64,000 nt of DNA from Paenibacillus sp. R14(2021) (GCF_019431355.1 NZ_CP080269.1:4265001-4329000), one strand, 5' to 3'. Positions 11,423-22,099 are shown, counted from the first letter of the stretch. Numbers and translations are program-made. Notes: generated by a model from the sequence alone, not told the origin.

Positions 11423-12664
11423 ATGTCTAAACCGAAGGTTTTCGAGAAACCGACCGGTGTTAAGGATTATTTGCCGCATGCGGTGACAAAGCTGAGACAA
11501 ATCGAGAATCAAGTGCTTGCTTGTATGGCCTCCTGGGGCTATGAGCAAATTATGACGCCTACGATGGAGTATTACGATACGGTTGGCGTAGCGAGCTCGA
11601 CTTCGGATCAGAAGCTGTTTAAGCTGCTCAACAGCCGTGGAACGACGCTTGTTCTTCGTTCCGATATGACGGCTCCAATCGCTCGGGTGGTTTCCTCCGT
11701 GCTGAAGGACGCTCAGTTTCCCATTCGCTTGTCCTACCATTCCAATGTATTCCGCGCCATTGAAGAGGAGGCGGGACGCGAGGCGGAGTTTTTTCAAACC
11801 GGCGTAGAGTTGGTAGGCGATGCTTCTCCCGAGGCGGATGCGGAAGTGGTCGCTCTCGCGATTGCCTCATTGAAGGCGGCAGGCGTGAAACGGTTCAAAA
11901 TTGCGATCGGCCATGTTGGCTTCTTGAACGGCCTGTTCGAGGAAGCGCTGCCTGGGCGAAGAGACGCGCAGGAAGAATTGAAGGCTTATCTGTTGGGCCG
12001 GGACTTCGTCGGGTACCGAGAAGGCCTTCGTGCCTTGAAGCTGCCTGAGAAGGTGAACAACGAGCTTGAGGGCATCATTCGGCTGCGGGGCGGCTCGGAA
12101 ATATGCAATCAAGCGCTGACGCTGAGTCTCGATAAGACGGCGCAGGATGCGATCCGCCATCTATGCGAGATGTGGGATGTGCTTGAAGCCTACGGAGTTC
12201 ACGAGCATGTAATGATTGATCTCACCATGATCGGCGATTTCAAATATTATACGGGCATGACGTTTGAAGGTTATGCTGCTGATCTGGGTTTCCCGGTGGC
12301 AAGCGGCGGCCGTTACGATAATTTGTTAAAGCAATTTGGGCGTCCGGCACCGTCTACGGGCTTCGCGCTGAAGACGACGCGCATCTTGGAGCTGGTCGGC
12401 GCCGGAGGCAGTGAAGAGACAGCTGAGCGCGTATTGATCGGCTACGATGCGGAAGGCCGCACGGCTGCGTTGGATCAGGCTCGGCAGCTTCGCAAGGCAG
12501 GCGCCGCGGCAGTTGTCACGGCGAAGATGGATGCTTCCTCGCAGCAAGCCCTGTGGGAAGCAGCTGGAGCAGCCGGCAATGGAGCCAGCATCGTGTATAA
12601 AGGCGTAACGTTCACGAAGCTGCTGACGTTCTTCAGCGGCGAACGGGGAGGCAAGGAAGCATGA
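11423..12664 (+). CDS. hisZ: ATP phosphoribosyltransferase regulatory subunit
   Basis: HisRS-like paralogue without tRNA-charging activity that forms the octameric ATP phosphoribosyltransferase with the short HisG and confers histidine feedback. The 413-residue protein keeps the class II synthetase core ([33 protein letters not shown]) but lacks the anticodon-binding context of HisS. It is the first gene of the operon, ribosome site GGGTGAG, and overlaps hisG by 4 bases. Confidence 0.95.
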   Translation: MSKPKVFEKPTGVKDYLPHAVTKLRQIENQVLACMASWGYEQIMTPTMEYYDTVGVASSTSDQKLFKLLNSRGTTLVLRSDMTAPIARVVSSVLKDAQFPIRLSYHSNVFRAIEEEAGREAEFFQTGVELVGDASPEADAEVVALAIASLKAAGVKRFKIAIGHVGFLNGLFEEALPGRRDAQEELKAYLLGRDFVGYREGLRALKLPEKVNNELEGIIRLRGGSEICNQALTLSLDKTAQDAIRHLCEMWDVLEAYGVHEHVMIDLTMIGDFKYYTGMTFEGYAADLGFPVASGGRYDNLLKQFGRPAPSTGFALKTTRILELVGAGGSEETAERVLIGYDAEGRTAALDQARQLRKAGAAAVVTAKMDASSQQALWEAAGAAGNGASIVYKGVTFTKLLTFFSGERGGKEA

Positions 12665-13335
12665 GCATTAAGGAAATGACTGCTGCCGGCGCGGCGAATT
12701 GCGAGCTGTTAAAGGTGGCGATGCCAAAAGGCCGGATCTATAAAGTGGCATCCAGGCTGTTTCGCGAAGCGGGCGTGCCGATTCCGAGCGACTTCGATGA
12801 TACACGCAAGCTCATTATCGAGCTGCCGGAAGTGGGAATGTCATTCATCATGGCGAAGCCCGTTGACGTGCCAACCTATGTGGAGTACGGCGTAGCCGAT
12901 ATTGGTATCGTGGGCAAGGACGTCCTAATGGAAGAGAACAAAGACGTCTACGAGCTGCTGGATCTCGGCATCGCGAAGTGCCGGATGTCCGTAATCGGAC
13001 TGCCGGACTGGAAGCCGGCCATTCACCCTCGCGTTGCAACGAAGTATCCAAGCGTTGCCTCGCAGTACTTCCGTGAGCAGGGGCAGCAGGTCGAGGTGAT
13101 CAAGCTAAACGGTTCCATCGAGCTAGCGCCGCTCATTGGCCTGGCTGACCGTATTGTGGACATGGTGGAAACCGGGCAGACGCTGCGCGAGAACGGTTTG
13201 GTCGAGATGGAAACGATTTTCGGCATTACGAGCCGTTTGATCGCGAACCGCGTCAGCTATCGAATGAAGAACGGCGAAATTCAAAGCCTGTGCGATAAGC
13301 TGCAGCAAGTCATTACGGCACAAGCAAGCGTATAA
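12661..13335 (+). CDS. hisG: ATP phosphoribosyltransferase catalytic subunit, short form
   Basis: Catalyses the first step of histidine synthesis, ATP plus PRPP to phosphoribosyl-ATP. At 224 residues it is the HisG-S form lacking the C-terminal regulatory domain, which explains the need for HisZ. Motifs: MPKGRIYK near 21, [16 protein letters not shown] segment near 80, and the PRPP loop [12 protein letters not shown] near 160. ATG overlaps the hisZ stop. Confidence 0.95.
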   Translation: MSIKEMTAAGAANCELLKVAMPKGRIYKVASRLFREAGVPIPSDFDDTRKLIIELPEVGMSFIMAKPVDVPTYVEYGVADIGIVGKDVLMEENKDVYELLDLGIAKCRMSVIGLPDWKPAIHPRVATKYPSVASQYFREQGQQVEVIKLNGSIELAPLIGLADRIVDMVETGQTLRENGLVEMETIFGITSRLIANRVSYRMKNGEIQSLCDKLQQVITAQASV

Positions 13336-13476
13336 GCAAAGGCGAGCTTGCGGCGGACTGGGACGGAGCTGCATTCGCTCGAAATTAGACCGCAGGCGGC
13401 GTTGCACAATATCTAGAACGTACGAAGACAAGCCTAGCCGACGGAAGAAGCTAGCGCGTGAAAGGAGCGAGGCGGC

Positions 13477-14760
13477 ATGCGGAAGCTGCGAGCGGAACAG
13501 TTTGGATTAACGCGCAAGGTGGAATACGGTTCACCTGAGCAGAACGAAACGGCGAACCGGATCGTTGAGGCGGTTCGCACCGAGGGGGACGCCGCGCTGC
13601 TGCGGTACACGGAGCAGCTGGACCGGGTGATGCTGGACGCCGCATCGCTGCGTGTCACAGCGGAAGAAATTCAGGCGGCATATGATCGCGTGGATGTGGA
13701 CTTCTTGTCGGCAATCCGGCAAGCGGCGCTGAATATACGGAGCTTCCACGAGAAGCAGCTGCGTCAGTCTTGGGTTGACGTGAAGCCTGACGGCACCATG
13801 CTGGGACAGCTGCTCCGACCCCTGAAGCGGGTCGGTGTCTATGTTCCGGGCGGTAAGGCGGCATATCCTTCCTCCGTGCTGATGAACGTGATACCGGCAC
13901 AAGTGGCCGGCGTGCCTGAGATCGTGATGGTGACACCGCCGGCGACCGGAGGCAAGGCAGGCATCGATCCTTATATTCTGGTCGCTGCAGCGGAAGCCGG
14001 TGTCAAGGAGATGTACCGCGTCGGCGGCGCGCAAGCCGTTGCGGCTCTTGCGTACGGCACGGAAACGATTCCACCCGTGGACAAAATTTGCGGTCCCGGC
14101 AATATCTATGTCGCGCTGGCTAAGCGTGCAGTCTTCGGTGTCGTAGCGATCGACAGCATTGCAGGGCCGAGCGAGATCGTTGTGCTTGCCGATGAGACGG
14201 CCGATCCGGCTTATGTCGCGGCCGACCTGCTGTCGCAGGCGGAGCATGACGAGATGGCATCCGCGATCCTCGTCACGACCTCGGAGGCGCTCGGCGATGC
14301 CGTTGCTGCCGAAGTGGAGCTACAGCTGCGTGCGCTTCCGCGGGAAGGCACGGCTAGACAATCCATCGGCGGCTACGGCGCTATTCTGTTAGCGCAGTCG
14401 ATGGAGGAAGCCATTGCGGCTGTCAACCGGATGGCGCCGGAGCACTTGGAGATTATGACGGCCGAGCCGATGGGGATTCTTGGCCGGATCGAGAACGCGG
14501 GCGCGATCTTCGTCGGCCCGTACAGTTCGGAGCCGGTGGGCGATTATTTCGCCGGGCCGAATCATATTTTGCCGACCAATGGCACAGCGAGGTTCTCGTC
14601 GCCCGTGAACGTCGACGACTTCCTGAAGAAGTCGAGCTTAATTTATTACAGCAAGGATGCGCTTATGGCAAACGGCGAGCAGATCATAACACTTGCCCGT
14701 CACGAAGGGCTGGAGGCGCATGCCAGGGCGATCGAAATTCGTTTGGAACGGGAACGGTAG
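13477..14760 (+). CDS. hisD: Histidinol dehydrogenase
   Basis: Zinc enzyme that oxidises L-histidinol to L-histidine in two NAD-dependent steps. The 427-residue protein shows [15 protein letters not shown] and [12 protein letters not shown] near 190-213 and the metal/histidine region [11 protein letters not shown] near 253. A 141-base spacer precedes it, with no recognisable gene or hairpin. Ribosome site AAAGGAG. Confidence 0.96.
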   Translation: MRKLRAEQFGLTRKVEYGSPEQNETANRIVEAVRTEGDAALLRYTEQLDRVMLDAASLRVTAEEIQAAYDRVDVDFLSAIRQAALNIRSFHEKQLRQSWVDVKPDGTMLGQLLRPLKRVGVYVPGGKAAYPSSVLMNVIPAQVAGVPEIVMVTPPATGGKAGIDPYILVAAAEAGVKEMYRVGGAQAVAALAYGTETIPPVDKICGPGNIYVALAKRAVFGVVAIDSIAGPSEIVVLADETADPAYVAADLLSQAEHDEMASAILVTTSEALGDAVAAEVELQLRALPREGTARQSIGGYGAILLAQSMEEAIAAVNRMAPEHLEIMTAEPMGILGRIENAGAIFVGPYSSEPVGDYFAGPNHILPTNGTARFSSPVNVDDFLKKSSLIYYSKDALMANGEQIITLARHEGLEAHARAIEIRLERER

Positions 14761-14844
14761 GGATTGCTTCATCGCGCATGTAATGAAACTGCCGGTGTCC
14801 GTGCAGTCGTTTGATCACGATAGAAATGGAAAGAAGGATGTTTC

Positions 14845-15444
14845 ATGACGGAGAACGCAATTCGCGCAGCTGAGGTGGCGCGCAAAACGAACGAAACGGA
14901 CATTACGCTGGCGTTTGGCATTGACGGCACGGGCATTTCCAAGATCGAGACGGACGTGCCGTTCCTGAACCATATGCTGGATCTCTTCACGAAGCACGGC
15001 CAGTTTGATCTGACCGTGGAAGCGCGCGGCGACGTGGATATCGACGACCATCACACGGTGGAGGATATCGGCATCTGTCTGGGGCAGACCATTCGCGAGG
15101 CGCTCGGCGACAAACGCGGGATCAAGCGCTACGCGTCGGTATTCGTGCCGATGGACGAGGCGCTCGCGCAGGTTGTGATCGATCTGAGCAACCGTCCGCA
15201 TTTCGAGTACCGTGCGCAGTATCCGTCCCATCAGGTCGGCAGCTTCTCCACGGAGCTTGTGCATGAGTTTCTTTGGAAGCTAGCGCTGGAAGCGCGAATG
15301 ACGCTGCATGTCATCGTCCACTACGGCGTGAATACGCATCACATGATCGAAGCGGTATTCAAGGCGCTTGGCCGCGCGCTTGACGAAGCGACAAGCATTG
15401 ACCCGCGCGTGCAAGGAGTGCCTTCGACGAAAGGAGTGCTGTAG
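14845..15444 (+). CDS. hisB: Imidazoleglycerol-phosphate dehydratase
   Basis: Mn-dependent dehydration of imidazole glycerol phosphate to imidazole acetol phosphate. At 199 residues it is the monofunctional form, without the HisN phosphatase domain found in enterobacteria. Metal-binding motifs are FLNHMLD, DDHHTVED near 71 and NTHHMIEA near 170. Its stop codon abuts the hisH start. Confidence 0.96.
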   Translation: MTENAIRAAEVARKTNETDITLAFGIDGTGISKIETDVPFLNHMLDLFTKHGQFDLTVEARGDVDIDDHHTVEDIGICLGQTIREALGDKRGIKRYASVFVPMDEALAQVVIDLSNRPHFEYRAQYPSHQVGSFSTELVHEFLWKLALEARMTLHVIVHYGVNTHHMIEAVFKALGRALDEATSIDPRVQGVPSTKGVL

Positions 15445-16065
15445 ATGATCGCGATCATCGATTACGGCATGGGCAACCTGCATAGCGTTAGCAAAGCGGT
15501 TGAGCGTCTGGGCTACGAGGCATTCGTAACGGCGGATGCGCAAGAAATTATGGAGGCGGATGGCGCCATTCTCCCCGGTGTCGGCGCATTCGGCGACGCG
15601 ATGCAGAATCTGCAGAATACGGGGCTGGACGAAGTGACCCGCTATTACGCCGCATCAGGCAAGCCGCTGCTCGGCATTTGCCTTGGTATGCAGCTGCTCT
15701 TCAGCGAGAGCGAGGAGTATGGAACGCATAAGGGGCTGAACCTGCTGCCGGGTAAGGTGATTCGTTTCCAAGGCGATTTCAAAGTACCGCATATGGGCTG
15801 GAACAAACTCGGGTTTCACCAGAAGAGTCCGCTGTTCGTCGGGTTGGATCAAGGGCATGTGTACTTCGTTCACTCCTATCATGCAAAGCCGGAGCGGGCA
15901 AGCGACCTGCTTGCAACGACGGATTATAACGGACAAGTGACCGCGATCGTCGGAAGCGGCAACGTATACGGCATGCAGTTCCATCCGGAGAAGAGCGGCG
16001 ATCTTGGCATGAGCCTGCTGTGCAACTTTCTGGCATTAACGGGAGCGCGTGAAGCAGTCCGCTGA
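15445..16065 (+). CDS. hisH: Imidazole glycerol phosphate synthase, glutaminase subunit
   Basis: Class I glutamine amidotransferase that supplies ammonia to HisF. The nucleophile motif GICLGMQLLF is near residue 75 and the His-Glu dyad FHPEKS near 181. 206 residues. In B. subtilis hisA follows; here only 60 bases separate it from hisF. Confidence 0.96.
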   Translation: MIAIIDYGMGNLHSVSKAVERLGYEAFVTADAQEIMEADGAILPGVGAFGDAMQNLQNTGLDEVTRYYAASGKPLLGICLGMQLLFSESEEYGTHKGLNLLPGKVIRFQGDFKVPHMGWNKLGFHQKSPLFVGLDQGHVYFVHSYHAKPERASDLLATTDYNGQVTAIVGSGNVYGMQFHPEKSGDLGMSLLCNFLALTGAREAVR

Positions 16066-16125
16066 ACGCGCGCTGCTGCCTAAATTTAGAAGCATCAAAG
16101 CCATTAGAAGGAGGCGGCATTCCGA

Positions 16126-16884
16126 ATGTTAGCCAAGCGGATTATTCCCTGTCTAGACGTAAAAGACGGACGCGTCGTCAAAGGCGTTAACTTCGTCAAC
16201 TTGCGCGATGCCGGCGATCCCGTCGAGCTGGCGGCGATTTATGACAAAGAAGGCGCGGACGAGCTGGTGTTCCTGGACATTTCGGCTTCGGTCGAAGGAA
16301 GAGCCACGATGGTTGAGGTGGTCAAACGGACAGCTGGCGAAATTACGATTCCGTTCACGGTCGGCGGAGGTATTTCACACGTCGATGACATGAAGCGCCT
16401 GCTGCGTGCAGGGGCGGATAAGATCGGCATCAACACGGCGGCCGTAAAGAATCCCTCGCTCGTGAAGGATGGGGCAAGGAAGTTCGGCTCCCAATGCATC
16501 GTTGTGGCGATCGACGCGAAGTTCAATCCCGCATGGGGCGAATGGGAAGTGTTTACGCACGGCGGCCGGACGGCAACGGGCATGAGGGCGCTGGCCTGGG
16601 CCAAGGAAGCGGAGCAGCTCGGCGCAGGCGAAATTCTGCTGACGAGCATGGACGCGGACGGCACCAAGGACGGCTTCGACTTGAAGCTGACGCAGGCGGT
16701 GTCAGATGCCATCGGCGTTCCTGTTATCGCATCGGGCGGAGCGGGGAAGGTAGAGCATTTTCACGATGTATTCCTTCAGGGGCATGCGGACGCAGGGTTG
16801 GCGGCGACGATTTTTCACTATAAAGAAATGACGATCCGCGATGTGAAGGATGATTTGCGGCTGAAGGGAGTCGAGATTCGATGA
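16126..16884 (+). CDS. hisF: Imidazole glycerol phosphate synthase, cyclase subunit
   Basis: TIM-barrel cyclase that joins ammonia from HisH to PRFAR to give imidazole glycerol phosphate and AICAR. The catalytic Asp residues are in [13 protein letters not shown] (Asp11) and TSMDADGT. 252 residues. It is clearly HisF and not HisA (RIIPCLDV start, [22 protein letters not shown]). It overlaps the next gene by 4 bases. Confidence 0.96.
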   Translation: MLAKRIIPCLDVKDGRVVKGVNFVNLRDAGDPVELAAIYDKEGADELVFLDISASVEGRATMVEVVKRTAGEITIPFTVGGGISHVDDMKRLLRAGADKIGINTAAVKNPSLVKDGARKFGSQCIVVAIDAKFNPAWGEWEVFTHGGRTATGMRALAWAKEAEQLGAGEILLTSMDADGTKDGFDLKLTQAVSDAIGVPVIASGGAGKVEHFHDVFLQGHADAGLAATIFHYKEMTIRDVKDDLRLKGVEIR

Positions 16885-17567
16885 GTGCAGGCAAGAGAAT
16901 AGAAGCGGCGGCAGAGATCAAGTGGAATGAGGCGGGGCTGGTCCCGGCGATTGTCCAGGACGTGATCAGCAAGGAAGTGCTGATGATGGCCTACATGAAC
17001 CAGGAGTCGTTTGAACGCTCGGTGGAAACAGGCGAGACCTGGTTCTGGAGCCGTTCGCGAGGGGAACTTTGGCATAAAGGAGCTACGAGCGGCCATACGC
17101 AGCGGATCGTGACGATGCATTATGACTGCGACGGGGACACGCTGCTTGTTCGCGTTGAACAGCATGGACCAGCTTGCCATACTGGCACCTACAGCTGCTT
17201 TACGGGTGAAGTGCAGGGCATTGCAGGCACGGAAGCCGATGCGAGCTCCTTCCAGCAATCCGCTGACCGCTTTGCCATGCTGAATCAGCTGGAGGCGACC
17301 ATCGCACAGCGTTATGTCGAGCGTCCGGACGGCGCTTACACGACGTACCTGTTCGAGAAGGGCGTCGATAAAATTCTAAAGAAGGTCGGCGAAGAGACGG
17401 CTGAAGTCATCATCGCTGCCAAGAACAAGGACAATGACGAGCTCCGCTGCGAAACGAGCGACCTTCTCTTCCACTTGATGGTGCTGCTCCGCGAACGGGG
17501 CTTGTCGCTGGACGAAGTTATGGCTGAGCTGGACCGCCGTCACAATAAATCGAAGCAGTCTTCCTAG
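16881..17567 (+). CDS. hisIE: Bifunctional phosphoribosyl-AMP cyclohydrolase / phosphoribosyl-ATP diphosphatase
   Basis: Performs steps two and three of the pathway. The N-terminal HisI domain (residues ~10-115) has [16 protein letters not shown] and the metal-binding DCDGDTLL and CHTGTYSCF. The C-terminal HisE domain (~130-220) has the MazG-like helix [15 protein letters not shown]. 228 residues. Last gene of the operon; ATG overlaps the hisF stop. Confidence 0.95.
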   Translation: MSAGKRIEAAAEIKWNEAGLVPAIVQDVISKEVLMMAYMNQESFERSVETGETWFWSRSRGELWHKGATSGHTQRIVTMHYDCDGDTLLVRVEQHGPACHTGTYSCFTGEVQGIAGTEADASSFQQSADRFAMLNQLEATIAQRYVERPDGAYTTYLFEKGVDKILKKVGEETAEVIIAAKNKDNDELRCETSDLLFHLMVLLRERGLSLDEVMAELDRRHNKSKQSS

Positions 17568-17889
17568 ACAAGGTTAGCGAGACTGTCACTTCTAACCGAG
17601 CCTGCCTGTCAGCGCTCGGTTCTGACGCGTTATCGTCATGAAATGTTCAAACACTGGGGACAAACCGCGATAGATGCTGTAAGTCGCCGAGATTAGGCCG
17701 AATACGGGGATTAAGCGCCCTTAAACTTCAAGAAGCGTTTTTGAATTATTATTAATTCCATGTATAATGAAAGTTGTCGAAACAAACGGTAGTTTGCTAA
17801 GGGTGATTCTTGCTGCGTGCCGTGAGGCTTCGAAGGCTGTTTCACCTTGAGGTTGTAAATTTAGTGGTCTAATCGCTCAGGAGGGTATT
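17568..17889 (+). other. hisIE-prs intergenic region
   Basis: 322 bases without a gene. It holds a hairpin (ACCGAGC with GCTCGGT, near 17597-17622, no T run) that may mark the end of the histidine transcript, and the prs promoter at 17741. The roughly 115-base prs leader shows no recognised riboswitch. Confidence 0.5.
17741..17768 (+). promoter_or_regulatory. Promoter of prs
   Basis: TTGAAT, 16-base AT-rich spacer, perfect TATAAT. Confidence 0.75.
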
Positions 17890-18843
17890 ATGTTGTTTAG
17901 CGACAAGCTGCGTATTTTCTCGGGTTCCTCGAATCCTAAATTGGCTGAACAGATCAGCGAAGAGCTCGGGCTGCCGCTCGGGAAGATTAAAGTGTCCCGT
18001 TTTAAAAGCGGCGAGATTTATGTTCATTATGAGGAAACCATTCGTAACTGCGACGTGTTCCTTGTACAGTCGTTCTCGCACCCCATCAACGATCATTTTG
18101 TCGAATTGCTTGTTATGATCGATGCGGCGAAGCGTGCTTCCGCTCGTACGGTTAACATCATTGTGCCTTATTACGGTTATGCGCGTCAGGAGCGTAAGGC
18201 TGCTCCGCGCGAACCGATTTCGGCTAAGATGCTTGCTGACGTGCTGACGACCGTTGGCGCGACGCGCGTGATTACGATCGATCTCCATGCACCGGCCATT
18301 CAAGGCTTCTTCAACATTCCGGTGGATCACCTGACAGGCCTTGACCTGATCAGCGACTACCTGAAGACGAAGAATATCAAGAATCCGATTGTCGTCTCTC
18401 CGGATGCCGGCCGTGCTTCAACAGCCGAGAAGCTGGCGAACTATCTGGATGCGCCGTTTGCCATCATGATTAAGAAACGTCCGGCGCATAATGAATCGAT
18501 CATCACGCACGTTATCGGTGATGTCGAAGGACAGACGCCGATCATAATCGAGGACTTGATCGATACGGGCTCGACGATTGTCAACGTCGTAGAAGGCCTC
18601 AAAGAACGCGGGGCCGAGGACGTGTTTGTGTGTGCAACGCATCCACTCTTCTCAGGTCCTGCCCTGCAGCGATTGGACCATCCCAATATTAGAGAAGTCA
18701 TCGTGACCGACTCGATCGCGCTGCCGGAAAAACGCTCCGATCGGTTTACGGTGTTGTCGGTTGCTCCGATTCTCGCGGAAACCACGCGGATCATTATCGA
18801 AGGCGGCTCGATCAGCACACTTTTCAAAAACGCCGGCATTTAA
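17890..18843 (+). CDS. prs: Ribose-phosphate pyrophosphokinase
   Basis: Makes PRPP from ribose 5-phosphate and ATP, the co-substrate of HisG and of purine, pyrimidine and NAD synthesis. The 317-residue protein has the class I motifs: DLHAPAIQGFF near 136, VSPDAGRAST near 176 and the PRPP-binding loop IIEDLIDTGSTI near 220. In B. subtilis prs is next to gcaD; here it follows the histidine operon, with its own promoter and an AGGAGG site. A second prs elsewhere is possible. Confidence 0.95.
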   Translation: MLFSDKLRIFSGSSNPKLAEQISEELGLPLGKIKVSRFKSGEIYVHYEETIRNCDVFLVQSFSHPINDHFVELLVMIDAAKRASARTVNIIVPYYGYARQERKAAPREPISAKMLADVLTTVGATRVITIDLHAPAIQGFFNIPVDHLTGLDLISDYLKTKNIKNPIVVSPDAGRASTAEKLANYLDAPFAIMIKKRPAHNESIITHVIGDVEGQTPIIIEDLIDTGSTIVNVVEGLKERGAEDVFVCATHPLFSGPALQRLDHPNIREVIVTDSIALPEKRSDRFTVLSVAPILAETTRIIIEGGSISTLFKNAGI

Positions 18844-19170
18844 GGCGGGAAGAACGTAAACAGGCAGCCCTGTGTGCAGCATGACATTCAGAGTGAAGCA
18901 GCCCGCCGCGCCTCCAAAGCGCGGCGGAGTCGTTGCTTCTAGATGTCTGGCAGCATGACAGTAACAGCCGAATAAGGCCGTATCAACCGGCCAACAACCT
19001 AAATCGCGGGCTGATGCCCGCGATTTGCCACATATTCTTTCGTGTAAGGATAGGCCGCGCTATGGTATAATCGTAGAAACTTTGTACGGGGCTGGTCGTA
19101 CTGACGTGCATAATTTCGATTGCACATTTAAGTACTGCTCGCCTGTGCAACCGAGGAGGTGCCTTGTGTT
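18844..19170 (+). other. prs-TPR gene intergenic region
   Basis: 327 bases without a gene. Two GC-rich hairpins are visible: CCGCCGCGC with GCGCGGCGG (18902-18926) and AAATCGCGGGC with GCCCGCGATTT (19000-19026); neither has a strong T run but either could end prs transcription. A promoter with extended -10 (TGG TATAAT at 19063-19071) precedes the TPR gene. Confidence 0.5.
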
Positions 19171-20913
19171 ATGAAAGAAAAGAAAATTGCGGTAGCCAAT
19201 CACAGCACGAAAATTATTCCGATAAAATGGGACGCAACGTTCTTCTTCGAGCGTGCGGTTCGCTCGATGGATCGTTATCATTATGACAAGGCACTGAAAT
19301 ACTTCCGGCGCGCGGCAGAATACGAGCCAGACAATCCCGTCAACCACTGCAATATGGCGGGGATTTTGTCGGAAATGGGGAATTACGAGGAATCCAACCG
19401 CATTCTCCAGTCGATTGTTGACGAGCTCGATCCTGAAATGACAGAATGTCACTTTTATATGGCGAACAACTATGCCAACATGGAAATGTATGAAGCGGCC
19501 GAGGATTCGCTTGTCCGCTACTTGGAGGAAGACGCCGAGGGGCAATTTCTCGAGGAAGCGGAAGAGATGATGGAGCTGCTCCACTTCGAATTGGAGCGTC
19601 CGACCAAGCTGGCTTTCATCAAAGCACGGGAAGGCTTCTTCGAGCATGACCGTGCCAGGACGATGCTGGAAGAAGGGAAGTTTGTCGAAGCTGTGCGACT
19701 GCTTGAGAGCATCGTAGAGAAGAACGGCGAATTTCTGGCGGCACGCAATAACCTGGCTCTCGCATACTATTACATGGGCATTTTCGATAAAGCGATGACG
19801 ACGATCCAACAGGTGCTCGATATCGAACAAGGCAATTTGCACGCCCTGTGCAATCTGGCCATCTTCCATCAGCATGCAGGCGATCATGAGCAGCTGGCGC
19901 CGCTCGTCAAGCTGCTCTGCAAGACCGTTCCCTTTCACCAGGAGCATGTGTTTAAGCTGGCGACGACCATGGGTATTCTGGGAGAGCACGGCGAAGCCTA
20001 TCGGCATTTCACGCGGCTCTTGAAGGACAATGCGCTTAAATCGGATCCTTGCCTCTATCACTACGCCGCTGTCGCGGCCTGCAATATGGGGCGTTACGAA
20101 GAAGCGAAGCGGCTGTGGCTGCAAGTGAGGAAGCTGGACGGTGAGTCGCATGTGCCTGGTTATTACTTGGAACAGCTGACGTTGATGGAGAATGGCCTGC
20201 ATGCAGCGCCGACAAGCTATCATTATCATCTTCCATTCGAGGAACAATTCAAGCTGTGGGAGAAATCGACGGAATCGCTGCCGGATCATATGAAGCGGGA
20301 TCCGCTTGTGCGCTCCTCCTTCTTCTGGGCGCTGCGCCACGGCGACCGGAATACGAAGCTGCAGGTGATACAAGCACTTGGCATGATTGCCGATAACGAA
20401 GTAAAGGATTCACTGCGGGACTTCATTATGGAGCCGCAGGAGGATGACTATCTCAAGCGGATCGCAATCTTCGTGCTCCGTTCTATCGGCGTGCACGAAT
20501 CCCTGCGTGCTATGCTTGAGGGTAAAGAAACGGTCATCGAGCACAGCCGGATGCCTTCGCGTCTGCCGGTTTGGGAAGACAAGTGGCAGTCCGTCCTCGA
20601 AGCCGCACTCGTTCGGATGAACAAGCAGTACGACCTAGTGCAGCAGCATGATCTGCTTACGCTGTGGATTGAATTCTTGTCGCGGGTGTACCCGGACGTG
20701 CCGAAGCTTGGGAAAGTGGAGGGCTGGGCAGCCGCGCTTGAATATTTGACCGCCAAGATGCACCGGCGGGAGATCTCGTACCACGAGGTTGCGCAGAGAT
20801 ACGGCACCTCAATTGCAACTGTCAGTAAATGCGCGAAACGCATTGATGAAATATGCGGCATCAAAGAAAAAATGAGAATGATTCTCCCGGCACTTGCGGA
20901 GCACCGCGAGTAA
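19171..20913 (+). CDS. TPR-repeat protein with C-terminal HTH-like segment (YvcD position)
   Basis: About 580 residues of tetratricopeptide-like helical repeats (for example residues ~20-230), which mediate protein contacts. The last 60 residues contain a helix-turn-helix-like stretch (YHEVAQRYGTSIATVSKCAKRI), so DNA binding is possible. It occupies the place of B. subtilis yvcD between the his region and trxB. The first in-frame start (GTG 19159) lies inside the ribosome site GAGGAGGT; the ATG at 19171 is chosen. Function unknown. Confidence 0.75.
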   Translation: MKEKKIAVANHSTKIIPIKWDATFFFERAVRSMDRYHYDKALKYFRRAAEYEPDNPVNHCNMAGILSEMGNYEESNRILQSIVDELDPEMTECHFYMANNYANMEMYEAAEDSLVRYLEEDAEGQFLEEAEEMMELLHFELERPTKLAFIKAREGFFEHDRARTMLEEGKFVEAVRLLESIVEKNGEFLAARNNLALAYYYMGIFDKAMTTIQQVLDIEQGNLHALCNLAIFHQHAGDHEQLAPLVKLLCKTVPFHQEHVFKLATTMGILGEHGEAYRHFTRLLKDNALKSDPCLYHYAAVAACNMGRYEEAKRLWLQVRKLDGESHVPGYYLEQLTLMENGLHAAPTSYHYHLPFEEQFKLWEKSTESLPDHMKRDPLVRSSFFWALRHGDRNTKLQVIQALGMIADNEVKDSLRDFIMEPQEDDYLKRIAIFVLRSIGVHESLRAMLEGKETVIEHSRMPSRLPVWEDKWQSVLEAALVRMNKQYDLVQQHDLLTLWIEFLSRVYPDVPKLGKVEGWAAALEYLTAKMHRREISYHEVAQRYGTSIATVSKCAKRIDEICGIKEKMRMILPALAEHRE

Positions 20914-20945
20914 GGCCAGGGTCATTGGCGAAGGAGGCCATACTT

Positions 20946-21893
20946 GTGTATAAAGCAATCATTATTGGAACAGGCCCTGCAGGACTGACTGCAGCAATTT
21001 ACTTGGCTCGCGCCAACATGAACCCGCTCGTAATCGAAGGTCCGGAACCGGGCGGTCAATTGACGACGACGACCGAAGTTGAGAACTTCCCCGGTTTCCC
21101 TGAGGGCATTATGGGGCCGGATCTGATGGCCAACATGCGCAAGCAAGCGGAGCGCTTCGGCGCGGAATTCCGCACCGGCTGGGTGAATGAAGTGGATACG
21201 TCCAAGCGTCCATTCACGCTGAAGGTTGAAGGACAAGGTGAGCTTCAAGCGGAAACGCTGATCATTTCTACCGGTGCATCGGCCAAATACTTAGGTATTG
21301 CCGGCGAGCGGGAAAATGTAGGACGCGGCGTCAGCACATGCGCGACATGCGACGGCTTCTTCTTCCGCAGCAAAAAAATCATCGTTATCGGCGGCGGCGA
21401 CTCGGCGATGGAAGAAGCAAACTTCCTGACGCGGTTTGCATCCGAGGTTGTGCTCGTTCATCGCCGTCCGGAGATGCGTGCTTCGAAGATTATGCAGGAC
21501 CGCGCACGCGGCAACGCCAAGATCAGCTGGGCACTAGATCGCACGCCGCTTGAAGTCGTGGCGAATGGCATGGGCGTAACCGGTCTTAAAGTGAAGAACA
21601 ATGAAACCGGCGAAGAAGAAATCATTGAAACGAACGGCGTCTTCGTTGCGATCGGCCACACGCCGAACACGAAATTCCTGAATGGGCAGCTGGATACCGA
21701 CGAAACCGGTTATCTAGTTGTGAAGCCGGGAACTTCCGAGACCAACATTCCAGGGATCTTCGCTTGCGGCGATGTGCAGGATCATAAATACCGCCAAGCG
21801 ATTACGGCAGCGGGCAGCGGCTGCATGGCAGCGCTGGATTGCGAGAAATTCATTGAAGGCCATGCTGTGCATGATTGGAGTCAATCGGTGTAA
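20946..21893 (+). CDS. trxB: Thioredoxin reductase
   Basis: FAD- and NADPH-dependent enzyme that reduces thioredoxin. FAD motif GTGPAGLTAA at the N-terminus, redox-active CATC at residues 132-135, NADPH motif GGGDSAMEEA near 150, and the C-terminal FAD motif FACGDV. 315 residues when begun at GTG 20946, which has AAGGAGG nine bases upstream; an upstream extension in the same frame overlaps the TPR gene and lacks family similarity. Confidence 0.95.
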   Translation: MYKAIIIGTGPAGLTAAIYLARANMNPLVIEGPEPGGQLTTTTEVENFPGFPEGIMGPDLMANMRKQAERFGAEFRTGWVNEVDTSKRPFTLKVEGQGELQAETLIISTGASAKYLGIAGERENVGRGVSTCATCDGFFFRSKKIIVIGGGDSAMEEANFLTRFASEVVLVHRRPEMRASKIMQDRARGNAKISWALDRTPLEVVANGMGVTGLKVKNNETGEEEIIETNGVFVAIGHTPNTKFLNGQLDTDETGYLVVKPGTSETNIPGIFACGDVQDHKYRQAITAAGSGCMAALDCEKFIEGHAVHDWSQSV

Positions 21894-21931
21894 GTGCGGC
21901 TTGCTTAAGTTTGCTGCAAGAGAACGTTAAT

Positions 21932-21959
21932 GACGCTGTCCGGACCTACGGACAGCGTC
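21932..21959 (+). terminator. Hairpin after trxB
   Basis: Stem GACGCTGTCCG with CGGACAGCGTC; the following bases are not a T run, so termination may be weak. Confidence 0.5.
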
Positions 21960-22099
21960 GCTTCATGTAAGCGAGAATGCCTTGAAACTACAGTGTTGAC
22001 GGCGGTTTGAATCATCTTGACCAGTCGGTAGCGTTGGCTTATAGTTTTAGTTGGTACTGAAGTGACCATAGATCCCTATATTATAGAGGTGGCCCATTC

